Shown here: in pieces, positions 8,283-16,664 of the stretch
Layout of the letters: each line of letters begins with the position of its first letter
How positions within the stretch are numbered: the first letter of the stretch is position 1
Origin: Streptomyces sp. RPA4-2
Lineage (GTDB): Bacteria > Actinomycetota > Actinomycetes > Streptomycetales > Streptomycetaceae
DNA: 64,000 nucleotides
NCBI RefSeq assembly: GCF_012273515.2
Contig: NZ_CP050975.2
Location: 6,634,001-6,698,000 of the forward strand
Reading direction: 5' to 3'
Translations under genes and position numbers: made by a program
The notes under the pieces: model-generated
The model's database searches: none
What the model saw: the letters and a program-made list of their open reading frames with translations, nothing else
What the model was told of the DNA's origin: nothing

Positions 8283-9242
8283 TCACAGCCCCGCGCTCCG
8301 CAGGAAGTCGACGGCGATCCTGGCCGCGGCGCCGATCGCCGCGTCCACCTCCGGCCCGGTGGCGGCGAGTTCGTGGGTCCGGGCGAAGACGGAGACCGCG
8401 TAGCACCCGCCGTCGGGATACCGGACGACGCCCGCCTCCGTGTGCAGCCCCGGGAGCGTCCCCGTCTTGGCCGCGATCACCGTGCCGCCGGGAAACCCCG
8501 ACACCAGCCGGTGCCGGAACAACTGGCGACTCATCAAGTCACGTACCTGGGCGCAGACTTCCGGCGGACCCGCCTCGTCGCGCCAGATGAGACGCAGCAG
8601 TTCGGTGGTCTCGCGGGGCGTGCCGGAGTTGGTCCGCAGGGGGTCCAGGACCGCCATCCGCCGCTTGCGGTCCTCCGGCAGGGCCGGGTAACGGACCGCG
8701 AACTCGCTTTCGTCGCGCGCCCCCACCTCGGCGAGCATCGACTCCAGGACGTCCCGCGGCCCTCCCACGACGCGGGTCCGGTCGAGCCCCAGCTCCTTGG
8801 CGAGCAGCCGCACGGTGTCCAGACCGACCCGGTCGAGCAGCAGATCGGCCGCCGAGTTGTCGCTGACCGACATCGCGAAGAACGCCAGGTCGCGCAGGGA
8901 CAGTTCGACGTCGTCCGCGCAGCCCGCCGTGCCCCAGCCACCGAGCCGGTCGGCCGCCGTCACGCGTACCCGCTCCCGGGGATCGAGCTGCCCGGCCGCC
9001 ACCTGCCGGGCGAACTCCAGGACCAGCAGGACCTTGAACACCGAGGCGAGCACGACGGGTTCGTCGGCGCCGACGGCCACCTCGCACACGCGCGGCTCCG
9101 CGAGGACGGCCGACCCGGGCACGCCGGGATCCGCCCGCGCGACGCCAGTCGGATCCGCCCGTCCGACACCGATGGGGACCGCGTGCAGGAGGCCCTCGGC
9201 CCCCGCTTCCGCGAAAACCGCGCGGATCCGTTCCTCGGCCAT
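8283..9242 (-). CDS. Serine beta-lactamase-like hydrolase (class A / PBP fold)
   Basis: The protein is 319 aa and carries all three active-site motifs of the class A beta-lactamase/PBP fold: SVFK (SxxK), SDN in SVSDNSAADLLLD, and KTG in AAKTGTLPG. The omega-loop Glu of true class A enzymes is not obvious. There is no signal peptide, which is unusual for a beta-lactamase and points to a cytoplasmic esterase or peptidase-like role or an unconventional export route. The start is 29 bases from the divergently transcribed LysR gene, an AmpR/AmpC-like arrangement that suggests control by that regulator. Confidence 0.85.
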   Translation of the reverse strand: MAEERIRAVFAEAGAEGLLHAVPIGVGRADPTGVARADPGVPGSAVLAEPRVCEVAVGADEPVVLASVFKVLLVLEFARQVAAGQLDPRERVRVTAADRLGGWGTAGCADDVELSLRDLAFFAMSVSDNSAADLLLDRVGLDTVRLLAKELGLDRTRVVGGPRDVLESMLAEVGARDESEFAVRYPALPEDRKRRMAVLDPLRTNSGTPRETTELLRLIWRDEAGPPEVCAQVRDLMSRQLFRHRLVSGFPGGTVIAAKTGTLPGLHTEAGVVRYPDGGCYAVSVFARTHELAATGPEVDAAIGAAARIAVDFLRSAGL

Positions 9243-9271
9243 CGGTTCACCCGCCCCCTCGCGTAAGGTCC

Positions 9272-10246
9272 ATGGACGTGGATCTCTTGCGCCACCTGCG
9301 TCTGTTCGTCACCGTAGCCGAGGAGCTGCACTTCAGCCGGGCCGCCGACCGGCTGGGCATGGCTCAGCCGCCGGTCAGTCAGGCGGTGCGGCGGCTGGAG
9401 AGGGAGCTCGGCGCCGAGCTGTTCGACCGGTCGCACCGCCGGATCAGGCTGACCGCCGCCGGGGCGCTGTTGTGGGACGAGGCCCGTGAACTCCTCGCCC
9501 GCGAGGACCGGTTGCGGATGCTGGCCCGGCGCGCGGGGGACGGCGGCCTGGGCACCCTGCGCGCGGGCGTGCCCCCCGACACCGCGGCCGCCGTGCTGAC
9601 CGCGCTGCTCGCCGCCTGCGCCGAGCGTGCCCCGGGGCTCTCCGTCGACCTGCGGGAGGTCACCACCCGGGAACAGGTCACGCTGCTCGCCTCCGGCGGA
9701 CTCGACGTCGGACTGGTGCACCGTCCCGCCGACACCACTGGACTGCTGCTCGGTCCGGAGGTCTCGGTGGACCTCGGCGTCGTCCTGCCCCGCACCTCGC
9801 CGCTGGCCCGGCGGCCGGAGGTCGCGCTCGGTGACCTGTCCGGCCACGACCTGGTGCTCTTCCCGCGAGCCCACGCTCCGGACCGGTACGACGAGGTCCT
9901 CGACGTCTGCCGCGCCGCGGGCTTCGTGCCGGGCCGGGTACGGCACGCCTCCAACTCCGAGTTCCTGCTCGCACTGGTGACGGCCGGGCACGGCGTCGCC
10001 TTCGACCAGGGGCCCGTGGCCCGTAAGGAGCCCCGTGTCGCCTGGCGGCCCCTGGCGGGGCGCCCCCTCGCCCAGCGGCTGAGCGGCGCGTGGCCCGCCG
10101 GACGCACCGCCCACCCGGCCGCCCGGACCTTCGCGGAACTCGCCGCCGAGGTGCTGGCCGGCGACCGCGCGGCGGCCCCGGACCGCACCGGCGAGGCGGT
10201 CCCCACCGCCGGATCGCCCCGCCCGTGGTCGGTCGTGTACGGCTAG
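9272..10246 (+). CDS. LysR-family transcriptional regulator
   Basis: The protein is 324 aa. The N-terminal winged helix-turn-helix runs [20 protein letters not shown] to [20 protein letters not shown]. The periplasmic-binding-like effector domain follows from about residue 90. It is divergent from the beta-lactamase-like gene with only 29 bases between the start codons, so its operator must overlap one or both coding ends. The last 40 residues are low-complexity. AAGG lies just upstream of the ATG. The inducer is unknown. Confidence 0.93.
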   Translation: MDVDLLRHLRLFVTVAEELHFSRAADRLGMAQPPVSQAVRRLERELGAELFDRSHRRIRLTAAGALLWDEARELLAREDRLRMLARRAGDGGLGTLRAGVPPDTAAAVLTALLAACAERAPGLSVDLREVTTREQVTLLASGGLDVGLVHRPADTTGLLLGPEVSVDLGVVLPRTSPLARRPEVALGDLSGHDLVLFPRAHAPDRYDEVLDVCRAAGFVPGRVRHASNSEFLLALVTAGHGVAFDQGPVARKEPRVAWRPLAGRPLAQRLSGAWPAGRTAHPAARTFAELAAEVLAGDRAAAPDRTGEAVPTAGSPRPWSVVYG

Positions 10247-10416
10247 CGAGACGGGGCGGTCTCCGCCGTGGCCGGTGGTGTGCCGCGGCCGGCGGGGCGC
10301 GGACGCCGGGGCCCCCTTCCCCGTACTTCCCCGTACTTCCCCGCGCTTTCCCGCGCCGCCGGCGCCGGCCCGAGCCGGAGACGCCGGTGCCGGGACGACG
10401 TACTCCCGGCACCGCC

Positions 10417-10431
10417 TACCCTTGTCGCATG
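10417..10431 (+). promoter_or_regulatory. Candidate leaderless promoter of miaB
   Basis: TACCCT (10417-10422), six bases, then ATG at 10429. There is no ribosome-binding site. The -35 region (near GGGACGAC) is weak. Confidence 0.5.
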
Positions 10432-11955
10432 AGCAGCAGCGACCGGAGCCACGCGGTGGACGTTCAGGATTCGAAGACCTACGAGGTGCGCACCTACGGG
10501 TGCCAGATGAACGTCCACGACTCCGAACGGCTCTCCGGGCTCCTCGAAGGCGCGGGCTACGTACGGGCGCCCGAGGGGTCCGACGGCGACGCCGACGTCG
10601 TCGTCTTCAACACCTGCGCCGTACGCGAGAACGCCGACAACAAGCTCTACGGCAACCTCGGCCGCCTCGCCCCGATGAAGACGAAGCGTCCCGGCATGCA
10701 GATCGCCGTCGGCGGCTGCCTCGCCCAGAAGGACCGCGACACCATCGTGAAGCGGGCGCCCTGGGTGGACGTCGTCTTCGGCACGCACAACATCGGCAAG
10801 CTGCCCGTCCTGCTGGAGCGCGCCCGCGTCCAGGAGGAGGCGCAGATCGAGATCGCCGAGTCCCTCGAGGCGTTCCCCTCCACATTGCCGACCCGCCGCG
10901 AGAGCGCGTACGCGGCCTGGGTGTCGATCTCCGTCGGCTGCAACAACACCTGCACGTTCTGCATCGTCCCCGCGCTGCGCGGCAAGGAGAAGGACCGCAG
11001 GACGGGCGACATCCTCGCCGAGATCGAGGCACTCGTCGGCGAGGGCGTCTCCGAGATCACGCTGCTCGGACAGAACGTCAACGCGTACGGCAGCGACATC
11101 GGCGACCGGGAGGCCTTCAGCAAGCTGCTGCGCGCCTGCGGGCGGATCGAGGGCCTGGAGCGGGTCCGGTTCACCTCCCCGCACCCCCGGGACTTCACCG
11201 ACGACGTGATCGCGGCCATGGCGGAGACGCCGAACGTGATGCCGCAGCTGCACATGCCGATGCAGTCCGGTTCGGACACCGTCCTGAAGGCGATGCGCCG
11301 CTCGTACCGCCAGGACCGCTACCTGGGCATCATCGAGAAGGTCCGGGCCGCCATCCCGGACGCGGCGATCACCACCGACATCATCGTGGGCTTCCCCGGT
11401 GAGACGGAGGAGGACTTCGAGCAGACCCTGCACGCGGTCCGCGAGGCGCGCTTCTCGGCGGCCTTCACCTTCCAGTACTCCAAGCGCCCCGGCACCCCGG
11501 CGGCCACCATGGAGGGGCAGATCCCCAAGGAGGTCGTCCAGGCGCGCTACGAGCGTCTCGTCGCCCTCCAGGAGGAGATCTCCTGGGACGAGAACAAGAG
11601 GCAGGTCGGCCGCGTCCTGGAGCTGATGGTCGCCGAGGGCGAGGGCCGCAAGGACGGCGCCACCCACCGCCTCTCCGGCCGCGCCCCCGACAACCGTCTG
11701 GTCCACTTCACCAAGCCCGACCAGGACGTACGCCCCGGTGACGTCGTCACCGTCGAGATCACCTACGCCGCCCCGCACCATCTGCTCGCCGAGGGCGCCG
11801 TCCTCGCCGTGCGCCGCACACGCGCGGGGGACGCCTGGGAGAAGCGCAACGCGGCTCAGGCGGCGAAGCCCGCCGGCGTGATGCTGGGTCTGCCGAGGAT
11901 CGGCGCTCCGGAGCCGCTGCCCGCCGTGGCCGGCAGCGGCTGCGGCTGCGACTGA
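10429..11955 (+). CDS. miaB: tRNA-2-methylthio-N6-dimethylallyladenosine synthase
   Basis: The protein is 508 aa. It is a radical-SAM methylthiotransferase that converts i6A37 to ms2i6A37 in tRNAs reading UNN codons. The N-terminal UPF0004 domain opens [20 protein letters not shown] and has the auxiliary cluster Cys residues ([22 protein letters not shown]). The radical-SAM motif is [11 protein letters not shown] (CxxxCxxC). The C-terminal TRAM domain (about residues 380-455) binds RNA. It ends in a Cys-rich GSGCGCD tail. The start at 10429 is set by homology and by the leaderless promoter; an ORF extension upstream is non-coding. miaA, which makes its substrate, lies 1.7 kb downstream. Confidence 0.97.
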   Translation: MSSSDRSHAVDVQDSKTYEVRTYGCQMNVHDSERLSGLLEGAGYVRAPEGSDGDADVVVFNTCAVRENADNKLYGNLGRLAPMKTKRPGMQIAVGGCLAQKDRDTIVKRAPWVDVVFGTHNIGKLPVLLERARVQEEAQIEIAESLEAFPSTLPTRRESAYAAWVSISVGCNNTCTFCIVPALRGKEKDRRTGDILAEIEALVGEGVSEITLLGQNVNAYGSDIGDREAFSKLLRACGRIEGLERVRFTSPHPRDFTDDVIAAMAETPNVMPQLHMPMQSGSDTVLKAMRRSYRQDRYLGIIEKVRAAIPDAAITTDIIVGFPGETEEDFEQTLHAVREARFSAAFTFQYSKRPGTPAATMEGQIPKEVVQARYERLVALQEEISWDENKRQVGRVLELMVAEGEGRKDGATHRLSGRAPDNRLVHFTKPDQDVRPGDVVTVEITYAAPHHLLAEGAVLAVRRTRAGDAWEKRNAAQAAKPAGVMLGLPRIGAPEPLPAVAGSGCGCD

Positions 11956-11977
11956 CCCCGCTCGCGCGGCGAAGGGC

Positions 11978-11993
11978 TACGCTGCCGATCATG
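11978..11993 (+). promoter_or_regulatory. Candidate leaderless promoter of the MEMO/dioxygenase-like gene
   Basis: TACGCT (11978-11983), seven bases, then ATG at 11991. There is no ribosome-binding site. Confidence 0.45.
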
Positions 11994-12710
11994 CTTGTAG
12001 CCGCCGCAGCCTGCCCCTGTCCGCCGCTGCTCGTGCCCGGGATCGCCGCCGGGGCGGCGCCCGAGCTGGCCGCCGCGCGAGACGCGTGCGCGGACGCGCT
12101 CGGCGTGCTCGCCGCCTCCCGGCCCGATCTGCTGGTCGTCGTCGGCCCCGCCGAGGACGACGGGCACGGGACCTACCCCGAGGGGACACCGGGCTCGTTC
12201 CACGGGTTCGGCGTGGACCTCGGCGTCCGTCTCGGGCGGGGCGGCACGGCTCCGGCGCCCTCGCAGCGCGCGCTTCCGCCCTCGCTCGCCGTCGCCGCCT
12301 GGCTGCTGGAGCGCACGGACTGGTCCGACGCCCCCGTCGCAGGTCTCGCCGTGGCGGAGACGCTCACGGCCGAGCGGTGCCGCAGCGCCGGAGCGGAGGC
12401 CGCCGGACAGGCCGCGCGGGTGGCGCTCCTGGTGATGGGCGACGCCAGCGCGTGCCGGACGCTGAAGGCGCCCGGTTACCTCGACGAGCGCGCCGCCGGC
12501 TTCGACGCGGAGGTCGCCCGAGCGCTGGGGACGGCGGACGTGGCCGCCCTGCAGACGCTGGACGCCGGGCTCGCCCGCGAGCTGAAGGTCTCCGGACGCG
12601 CCCCCTGGCAGGTCCTCGCGGGCGCGGCCGAAAACGCGGAGCTGGGCGGCGCCCTGCTGTACGAGGACGCGCCCTACGGGGTGGGGTACATGGTGGCGGC
12701 CTGGTCGTAG
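11991..12710 (+). CDS. Class III extradiol dioxygenase / MEMO-like protein
   Basis: The protein is 239 aa. The opening LVAAAACPCPPLLVPGIA and the strand DLLVVVGPAEDD resemble the fold shared by class III extradiol dioxygenases (LigB) and AmmeMemoRadiSam system protein B. The His residues that normally bind Fe(II) are mostly replaced here (ACPCPP where LigB has a His), so catalysis is doubtful. It has no signal peptide. The position between miaB and miaA is, as I recall, conserved in Streptomyces. Function unknown; a link to tRNA modification is only positional. Confidence 0.75.
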   Translation: MLVAAAACPCPPLLVPGIAAGAAPELAAARDACADALGVLAASRPDLLVVVGPAEDDGHGTYPEGTPGSFHGFGVDLGVRLGRGGTAPAPSQRALPPSLAVAAWLLERTDWSDAPVAGLAVAETLTAERCRSAGAEAAGQAARVALLVMGDASACRTLKAPGYLDERAAGFDAEVARALGTADVAALQTLDAGLARELKVSGRAPWQVLAGAAENAELGGALLYEDAPYGVGYMVAAWS

Positions 12711-12741
12711 CGCCGCACCGCAACGGCCGCCTGCCCGGACA

Positions 12742-12783
12742 CGGCGGACGGCCGGGAGCCTGGTGCTCCGCGGCCGTCCGTCG
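12742..12783. terminator. Convergent terminator hairpin
   Basis: The stem is 10 perfect pairs (12745-12754 with 12771-12780), extended outward by two pairs and a G-U and inward by five pairs past a one-base bulge, with a five-base loop. It lies between the convergent genes ending at 12710 and 12795, so it can serve both. Confidence 0.75.
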
Positions 12784-12794
12784 ATGTGTGCCGT

Positions 12795-13055
12795 TCAGAA
12801 CGTGGGGGGCGGTGGCGGCGCGTCCGGCGGAGGCATGGTGCCACCGTCCTTGTGCGCCAGCCGGTCCATGGCGCCCTTCGCCTTGCCCGTGCCCGTCTGG
12901 ATCTTGTCGCTGTACTTGCCCTTGGTCTTCTCGTCGACCACCCTGGCGGCCTTGTCGAGGCCGTGGGTGACCTTGTCCCCGTGCTGCTGCGCGAGGTCCG
13001 AGACCTTGTCCTTGGCAGGCGCGAGCTTGGCTTTCAGATTGTCCAGGAGACTCAT
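12795..13055 (-). CDS. MT0933-like antitoxin family protein
   Basis: The protein is 86 aa. It starts MSLLDNLKAKLAPAKDKVSD and has the repetitive Lys/Asp-rich helical pattern of the Rv0909/MT0933 antitoxin family (LDKAARVVDEKTKGKYSDKI), then a Pro-rich tail (PPPDAPPPPPTF). The start is supported by GGAAGG upstream. No toxin-like partner (Rv0910-type SRPBCC protein) is adjacent; the upstream same-strand gene encodes an acidic low-complexity protein. In Streptomyces many such genes are orphans, so a toxin-antitoxin role is not supported here. Confidence 0.8.
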   Translation of the reverse strand: MSLLDNLKAKLAPAKDKVSDLAQQHGDKVTHGLDKAARVVDEKTKGKYSDKIQTGTGKAKGAMDRLAHKDGGTMPPPDAPPPPPTF

Positions 13056-13079
13056 GGTCCACCTTCCCTCGCGGGACAG

Positions 13080-13448
13080 TTACTTACGGGCGCCCTCACC
13101 GGCCCCGTTGTCGGCGGCCTTCTCGGCGGTCTGCTGCTGAGGGATCTCGACGTCCTCCGAAGGCGTGGCCCCCGTCGCCGCGTGAGCCGCCTCGGCCTTG
13201 CGGCCGCGCTCGCCCGCGTTCTCGCTCTCGGACGATCCCGTCGCCTCTTCCGCCACCGGCTCCGCCGTGCCGCCGGCGTCGGCCGTGGCATCGGCACCGG
13301 TCGTGACCTCGGCGTCCGTCGTCGTGACCTCGGCGTCGGTCCCGGCATCGGATTCGGATTCGGCCGTCCGGGTGCCGGCCGGCACCTCGGCGGTTGACGC
13401 CTCTTCCGCAGTCCTCGACCTCCTGAGAAGTCGTGCAAAAACGCCCAT
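13080..13448 (-). CDS. Small acidic low-complexity protein, function unknown
   Basis: I chose the ATG at 13448 (122 aa) with GGAG five bases upstream; a GTG at 13454 is too close to that site. A basic N-terminus (GVFARLLRRSRTAEEAS) is followed by about 100 residues rich in Ala, Glu, Thr and Asp, with repeats such as DAEVTTTDAEVTTGAD. No fold is recognisable and it is probably disordered. It ends 24 bases before the antitoxin-like gene on the same strand and is probably cotranscribed. It is divergent from miaA. Confidence 0.65.
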   Translation of the reverse strand: MGVFARLLRRSRTAEEASTAEVPAGTRTAESESDAGTDAEVTTTDAEVTTGADATADAGGTAEPVAEEATGSSESENAGERGRKAEAAHAATGATPSEDVEIPQQQTAEKAADNGAGEGARK

Positions 13449-13630
13449 ATCCACTCCATACGTTACTCGTGAGGACGAAATTCCGCGTCACCCGGTGCGT
13501 CCCATTGCGTCGCCCGGGGCGCCGGTCCTCGAAAACCGGCGGCCGGAACCTCGCAACAGGCAACGACCCCGAACCTGTGGCGTCACGCGGCTCGTCGGAG
13601 GAGGGGCCCCGGGTTTGCGAGACTGGGGCG

Positions 13631-14569
13631 GTGAGCAGCGCACCCCCCGCCCCCCGAGTCATCGCCGTCGTCGGACCGACCGCGGCAGGAAAGTCCGATC
13701 TGGGCGTTTTCCTCGCCCGCCGTCTCGGCGGCGAGGTCGTCAACGCCGACTCCATGCAGTTGTACCGAGGGATGGACATCGGCACCGCCAAGCTGACGTC
13801 CGAGGAGCGGGCCGGGATTCCGCACCACCTGCTGGACATCTGGGACGTGACCGTCACCGCCAGCGTCGCCGAGTACCAGCGGCTCGCCCGCGCCCGTATC
13901 GACGCCCTGCTCGCCGAGGGCCGCTGGCCGGTCCTGGTGGGCGGCTCCGGGCTCTATGTGCGCGGCGCCGTCGACAAGATGGAATTCCCCGGCACCGACC
14001 CCGAGGTGCGTGCGCGCCTGGAGGAGGAGCTCGGGCTGCGCGGCTCGGGCGCGCTGCACGCGCGACTGGCCATGGCCGACCCCGAGGCCGCCCAGGCGAT
14101 CCTGCCCAGCAACGGCCGCCGTATCGTGCGTGCGCTGGAGGTCATCGAGATCACCGGCAAGCCCTTCACCGCCAATCTCCCCGGCCACGACTCGGTGTAC
14201 GACACCGTCCAGATCGGTGTCGACGTCACGCGGCCCGAGCTCGACGAGCGGATCGCCCGCCGCGTCGACCGGATGTGGGAGGCCGGCCTCGTCGACGAGG
14301 TGCGGGAACTGGAGGCGCGAGGCCTGCGCGAGGGGCGCACGGCGTCGCGCGCGCTCGGGTACCAGCAGGTGCTCGCGGCGCTCGCCGGGGAGTGCACCGA
14401 CGCCGAGGCGCGCGCCGAGACCGTACGCGCCACCAAACGCTTCGCGCGACGTCAGGATTCATGGTTCCGGCGCGATCCCCGGGTGCACTGGCTCAGCGGC
14501 GCCGCGGCGGACCTCACGGAACTTCCACAACTCGCGCTGGCGTTGGTCGAACGACCGGTCACAGCCTGA
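13631..14569 (+). CDS. miaA: tRNA dimethylallyltransferase
   Basis: The protein is 312 aa from a GTG start, the usual length. It transfers the dimethylallyl group of DMAPP to A37 of tRNAs. The P-loop is VVGPTAAGKSDLGV, the DMAPP/catalytic Asp motif is VNADSMQLYRGMDIGTAK, and further family motifs are HHLLDI and GGSGLYVRG. The C-terminal RASRALGYQQVL and TKRFARRQDSWFRRD are tRNA-contacting. The ribosome-binding site is poor (GGGGC); an in-frame ORF extension to 13433 has atypical composition and is rejected. The product is the substrate-maker for MiaB encoded upstream. Confidence 0.96.
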   Translation: MSSAPPAPRVIAVVGPTAAGKSDLGVFLARRLGGEVVNADSMQLYRGMDIGTAKLTSEERAGIPHHLLDIWDVTVTASVAEYQRLARARIDALLAEGRWPVLVGGSGLYVRGAVDKMEFPGTDPEVRARLEEELGLRGSGALHARLAMADPEAAQAILPSNGRRIVRALEVIEITGKPFTANLPGHDSVYDTVQIGVDVTRPELDERIARRVDRMWEAGLVDEVRELEARGLREGRTASRALGYQQVLAALAGECTDAEARAETVRATKRFARRQDSWFRRDPRVHWLSGAAADLTELPQLALALVERPVTA

Positions 14570-14677
14570 TCACGTCATGGCATCGGGACGCTCCGGCCGC
14601 CATCGGGGCCTCCGGCGCCGTGCCATCATCGAGCTTCGATCGACAATGTGGAGTCCGAGTTGGGAGGGCGCGTGGCG

Positions 14678-15274
14678 ATGGAGGCCAGCCCTCGCAACAC
14701 CGCACAGGACGCGGAGCAGGACACCGCGCAGGAGCAGCAGAAGCAGCAGCGACCGCAGGGCCTCGAGGGCGACCGGCCAGGCCTCGACGAGGACCTGCTG
14801 AGCCTCGACGGGGACCCGATGGGCCACGACGAGCGCCCGGTCTCCGACGGCGATCCGCTGATCTCCGACGGACCCGAGGAACCTCCGGGCGGTGTCACCG
14901 CCGACGGGCCGGGGCCGGACGAGATGTCCCCGGGACCCGAGGTCGAGGTCGAGCTGCGTCCGCAGCGCCTGCTGCGTATCTGGCAGCTCGCGCCGATCGT
15001 CGTCCTGGCCGCGACGGGTTCGCTGATGTTCGCGTTCCCGCTGGCCTTCGAATTCGGCGACGGCGGTGCCGTGGTCGCCATGCTCGGCCTGCTCATCTGC
15101 CTGTGCGCCGCCGGCTGGGGGATGATGGCCGCCCGCCGCGTGGGCTACACCCTGCCGGGCTTCCCCGAGCGCGGCTCCGGCCGCCGCCTGGACTGGCGCG
15201 TCGTGCTCGCGTACGTCGTGGTGGTCGCCGCGGTGGCGGTGCTCGCCGTGGGACGCGTGGCCCGGCTGCGCTGA
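14678..15274 (+). CDS. Membrane protein with acidic N-terminal region, unknown function
   Basis: I chose the ATG at 14678 (198 aa) because GGGAGGG lies nine bases upstream; a GTG at 14672 is too close. The first 100 residues are hydrophilic, rich in Asp, Glu, Gln and Pro. Three hydrophobic helices follow: LAPIVVLAATGSLMFAFPLA, AVVAMLGLLICLCAAGWGMM and VVLAYVVVVAAVAVLAVG. No catalytic motif is visible. It sits between miaA and dapF in the same direction. Function unknown. Confidence 0.75.
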   Translation: MEASPRNTAQDAEQDTAQEQQKQQRPQGLEGDRPGLDEDLLSLDGDPMGHDERPVSDGDPLISDGPEEPPGGVTADGPGPDEMSPGPEVEVELRPQRLLRIWQLAPIVVLAATGSLMFAFPLAFEFGDGGAVVAMLGLLICLCAAGWGMMAARRVGYTLPGFPERGSGRRLDWRVVLAYVVVVAAVAVLAVGRVARLR

Positions 15275-15323
15275 GCCGCCGGGGGCGGGTACCCGTCGCG
15301 GACGGAGCGCCGGACCGACCCCG

Positions 15324-15338
15324 TACGATCGAGGAATG
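15324..15338 (+). promoter_or_regulatory. Candidate promoter of dapF, near-leaderless
   Basis: TACGAT (15324-15329), six bases, then ATG at 15336. The bases GAGGA just before the ATG could alternatively act as a ribosome-binding site on a longer transcript. Confidence 0.4.
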
Positions 15339-16205
15339 AGCACGCGGATCGCCTTCCTCAAGGGCCACGGGACCGAGAACGACTTCGTGATCGTCCCCGA
15401 CCCGGAGAACGCCGTCGACCTGCCCCCGGCCGCCGTGGCCGCCCTGTGCGACCGCCGCGCGGGCATCGGCGGCGACGGTCTGCTGCACGTCGTACGGTCC
15501 GCCGCGCACCCCGAGGCCGCGGAGATGGCGGCCGAGGCGGAGTGGTTCATGGACTACCGCAACGGCGACGGCTCGGTCGCGGAGATGTGCGGCAACGGAG
15601 TGCGTGTGTTCGCGCACTACCTCCAGCGGGCCGGACACGTGGCCGAGGGGGACATCACGGTGGCCACGCGCGCAGGCGTGAAGCGCGTGCACCTCGCCAA
15701 GAACGGGGACGTCACCGTCGGCATGGGCAAGGCGGCCCTCCCCGAGGGGGACGTCACCGTGAGCGTCGGCGAGCACAGCTGGCCCGCGCGGAACGTGAAC
15801 ATGGGCAACCCGCACGCCGTCGCGTTCGTCGACGACCTCGGCCAGGCGGGCAACCTGTTCACACCGCCGCCCGTCACACCCACGTCGGCCTACCCGGACG
15901 GGGTGAACGTCGAGTTCGTGGTCGACCGGGGCCCGCGCCATGTCGCCCTGCGCGTCCATGAGCGCGGCTCCGGAGAGACCCGTTCGTGCGGCACGGGCGC
16001 CTGCGCGGTGGCCGTCGCCGCGGCCCGCCGCGACGGCGCCGACCCGGCCGTCACCGGGACTTTGACGACGTACACCGTCGACGTGCCCGGCGGACGCCTG
16101 GTGATCACCGAGCGTCCGGACGGCGGGATCGAGATGACCGGCCCCGCGGTGATCGTGGCCGAGGGCGAGATCGACGCGGAGTGGCTGGCCGCCGTCCGGC
16201 TCTGA
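15336..16205 (+). CDS. dapF: Diaminopimelate epimerase
   Basis: The protein is 289 aa. It interconverts LL- and meso-diaminopimelate, the last step before lysine and the cross-link residue precursor; Streptomyces walls use the LL form. Both catalytic Cys residues are present: EMCGNGVRVFAHY and SCGTGACAVAVAA. The opening FLKGHGTENDFVIV is the family N-terminal motif. It has the two-lobed pseudo-symmetric fold and is cytoplasmic. The gene appears to be monocistronic, followed by the tandem repeats. Confidence 0.97.
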   Translation: MSTRIAFLKGHGTENDFVIVPDPENAVDLPPAAVAALCDRRAGIGGDGLLHVVRSAAHPEAAEMAAEAEWFMDYRNGDGSVAEMCGNGVRVFAHYLQRAGHVAEGDITVATRAGVKRVHLAKNGDVTVGMGKAALPEGDVTVSVGEHSWPARNVNMGNPHAVAFVDDLGQAGNLFTPPPVTPTSAYPDGVNVEFVVDRGPRHVALRVHERGSGETRSCGTGACAVAVAAARRDGADPAVTGTLTTYTVDVPGGRLVITERPDGGIEMTGPAVIVAEGEIDAEWLAAVRL

Positions 16206-16664
16206 CCGAACGCCTCGTCGCGAGAGGTGCCGCACGCCTGCGGGACGCGCCCGCGCCCGGTCCGACGGGGTGGCCCGACCCGGCCCGGTCCGCACTGCCG
16301 CAACTCCTGTTCCGACGCGGTGTCACCCGACCTGGCCCGGTCCACACTGCCGCGACTCCTGGTCCGACGGGGTGTCACACGCCCCGGCGCGGTCCGCTGC
16401 CGCAACGCCTGGTCCGACGCGGTGTCGCACGACGCCGCCCGGCCCGGTGCCGCGACGTCCGGCCCCTCCCGGAACCTCGAAACCGCAAACCCCTGAACCT
16501 TCGCTCGAATGGGTGATCCGTTTCACGCTCGGCGAGAGGTGGTCGGCCGGGCGTGGTGGGCTCGGTAGCATCAAGCACCGGCCCGGACGGGGGATCGACG
16601 CCAACCCCTGAGCCGAGTACGCCATGGGCACCCCGTCCGCCGGTCTACGCAGCCGGAGGTGCCC
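16206..16664. other. Intergenic region carrying a 50-bp tandem repeat array
   Basis: The 459 bases between dapF and rshA hold the repeat array at 16261-16462. The rest, up to the ribosome-binding site at 16655, is likely the rshA promoter region. ORFs in this stretch read across repeats of non-triplet length and are not convincing genes. Confidence 0.7.
16261..16462. repeat. Four imperfect 50-bp tandem repeats
   Basis: Units begin at 16261, 16311, 16363 and 16413 and are 50, 52, 50 and 50 bases long. Each starts TCCGACGSGGTG; a central GGCCCGGTCC-like block and a CTGCCGCAACTCCTGG-like end recur with substitutions. The period is not a multiple of three, so the array is unlikely to be coding. 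A weaker fifth copy may precede it. Confidence 0.85.

Noticed and set aside
12795..13055. A complete toxin-antitoxin module
   Set aside because: Only an antitoxin-like gene is present; the neighbour lacks toxin features.
16261..16462. Repeat array considered as CRISPR
   Set aside because: The units adjoin without unique spacers and vary in sequence; no cas genes are nearby.
16227..16496. An 89-codon ORF through the 50-bp repeats
   Set aside because: The repeat period is not a multiple of three, so copies are read in different frames, and no ribosome-binding site is seen.
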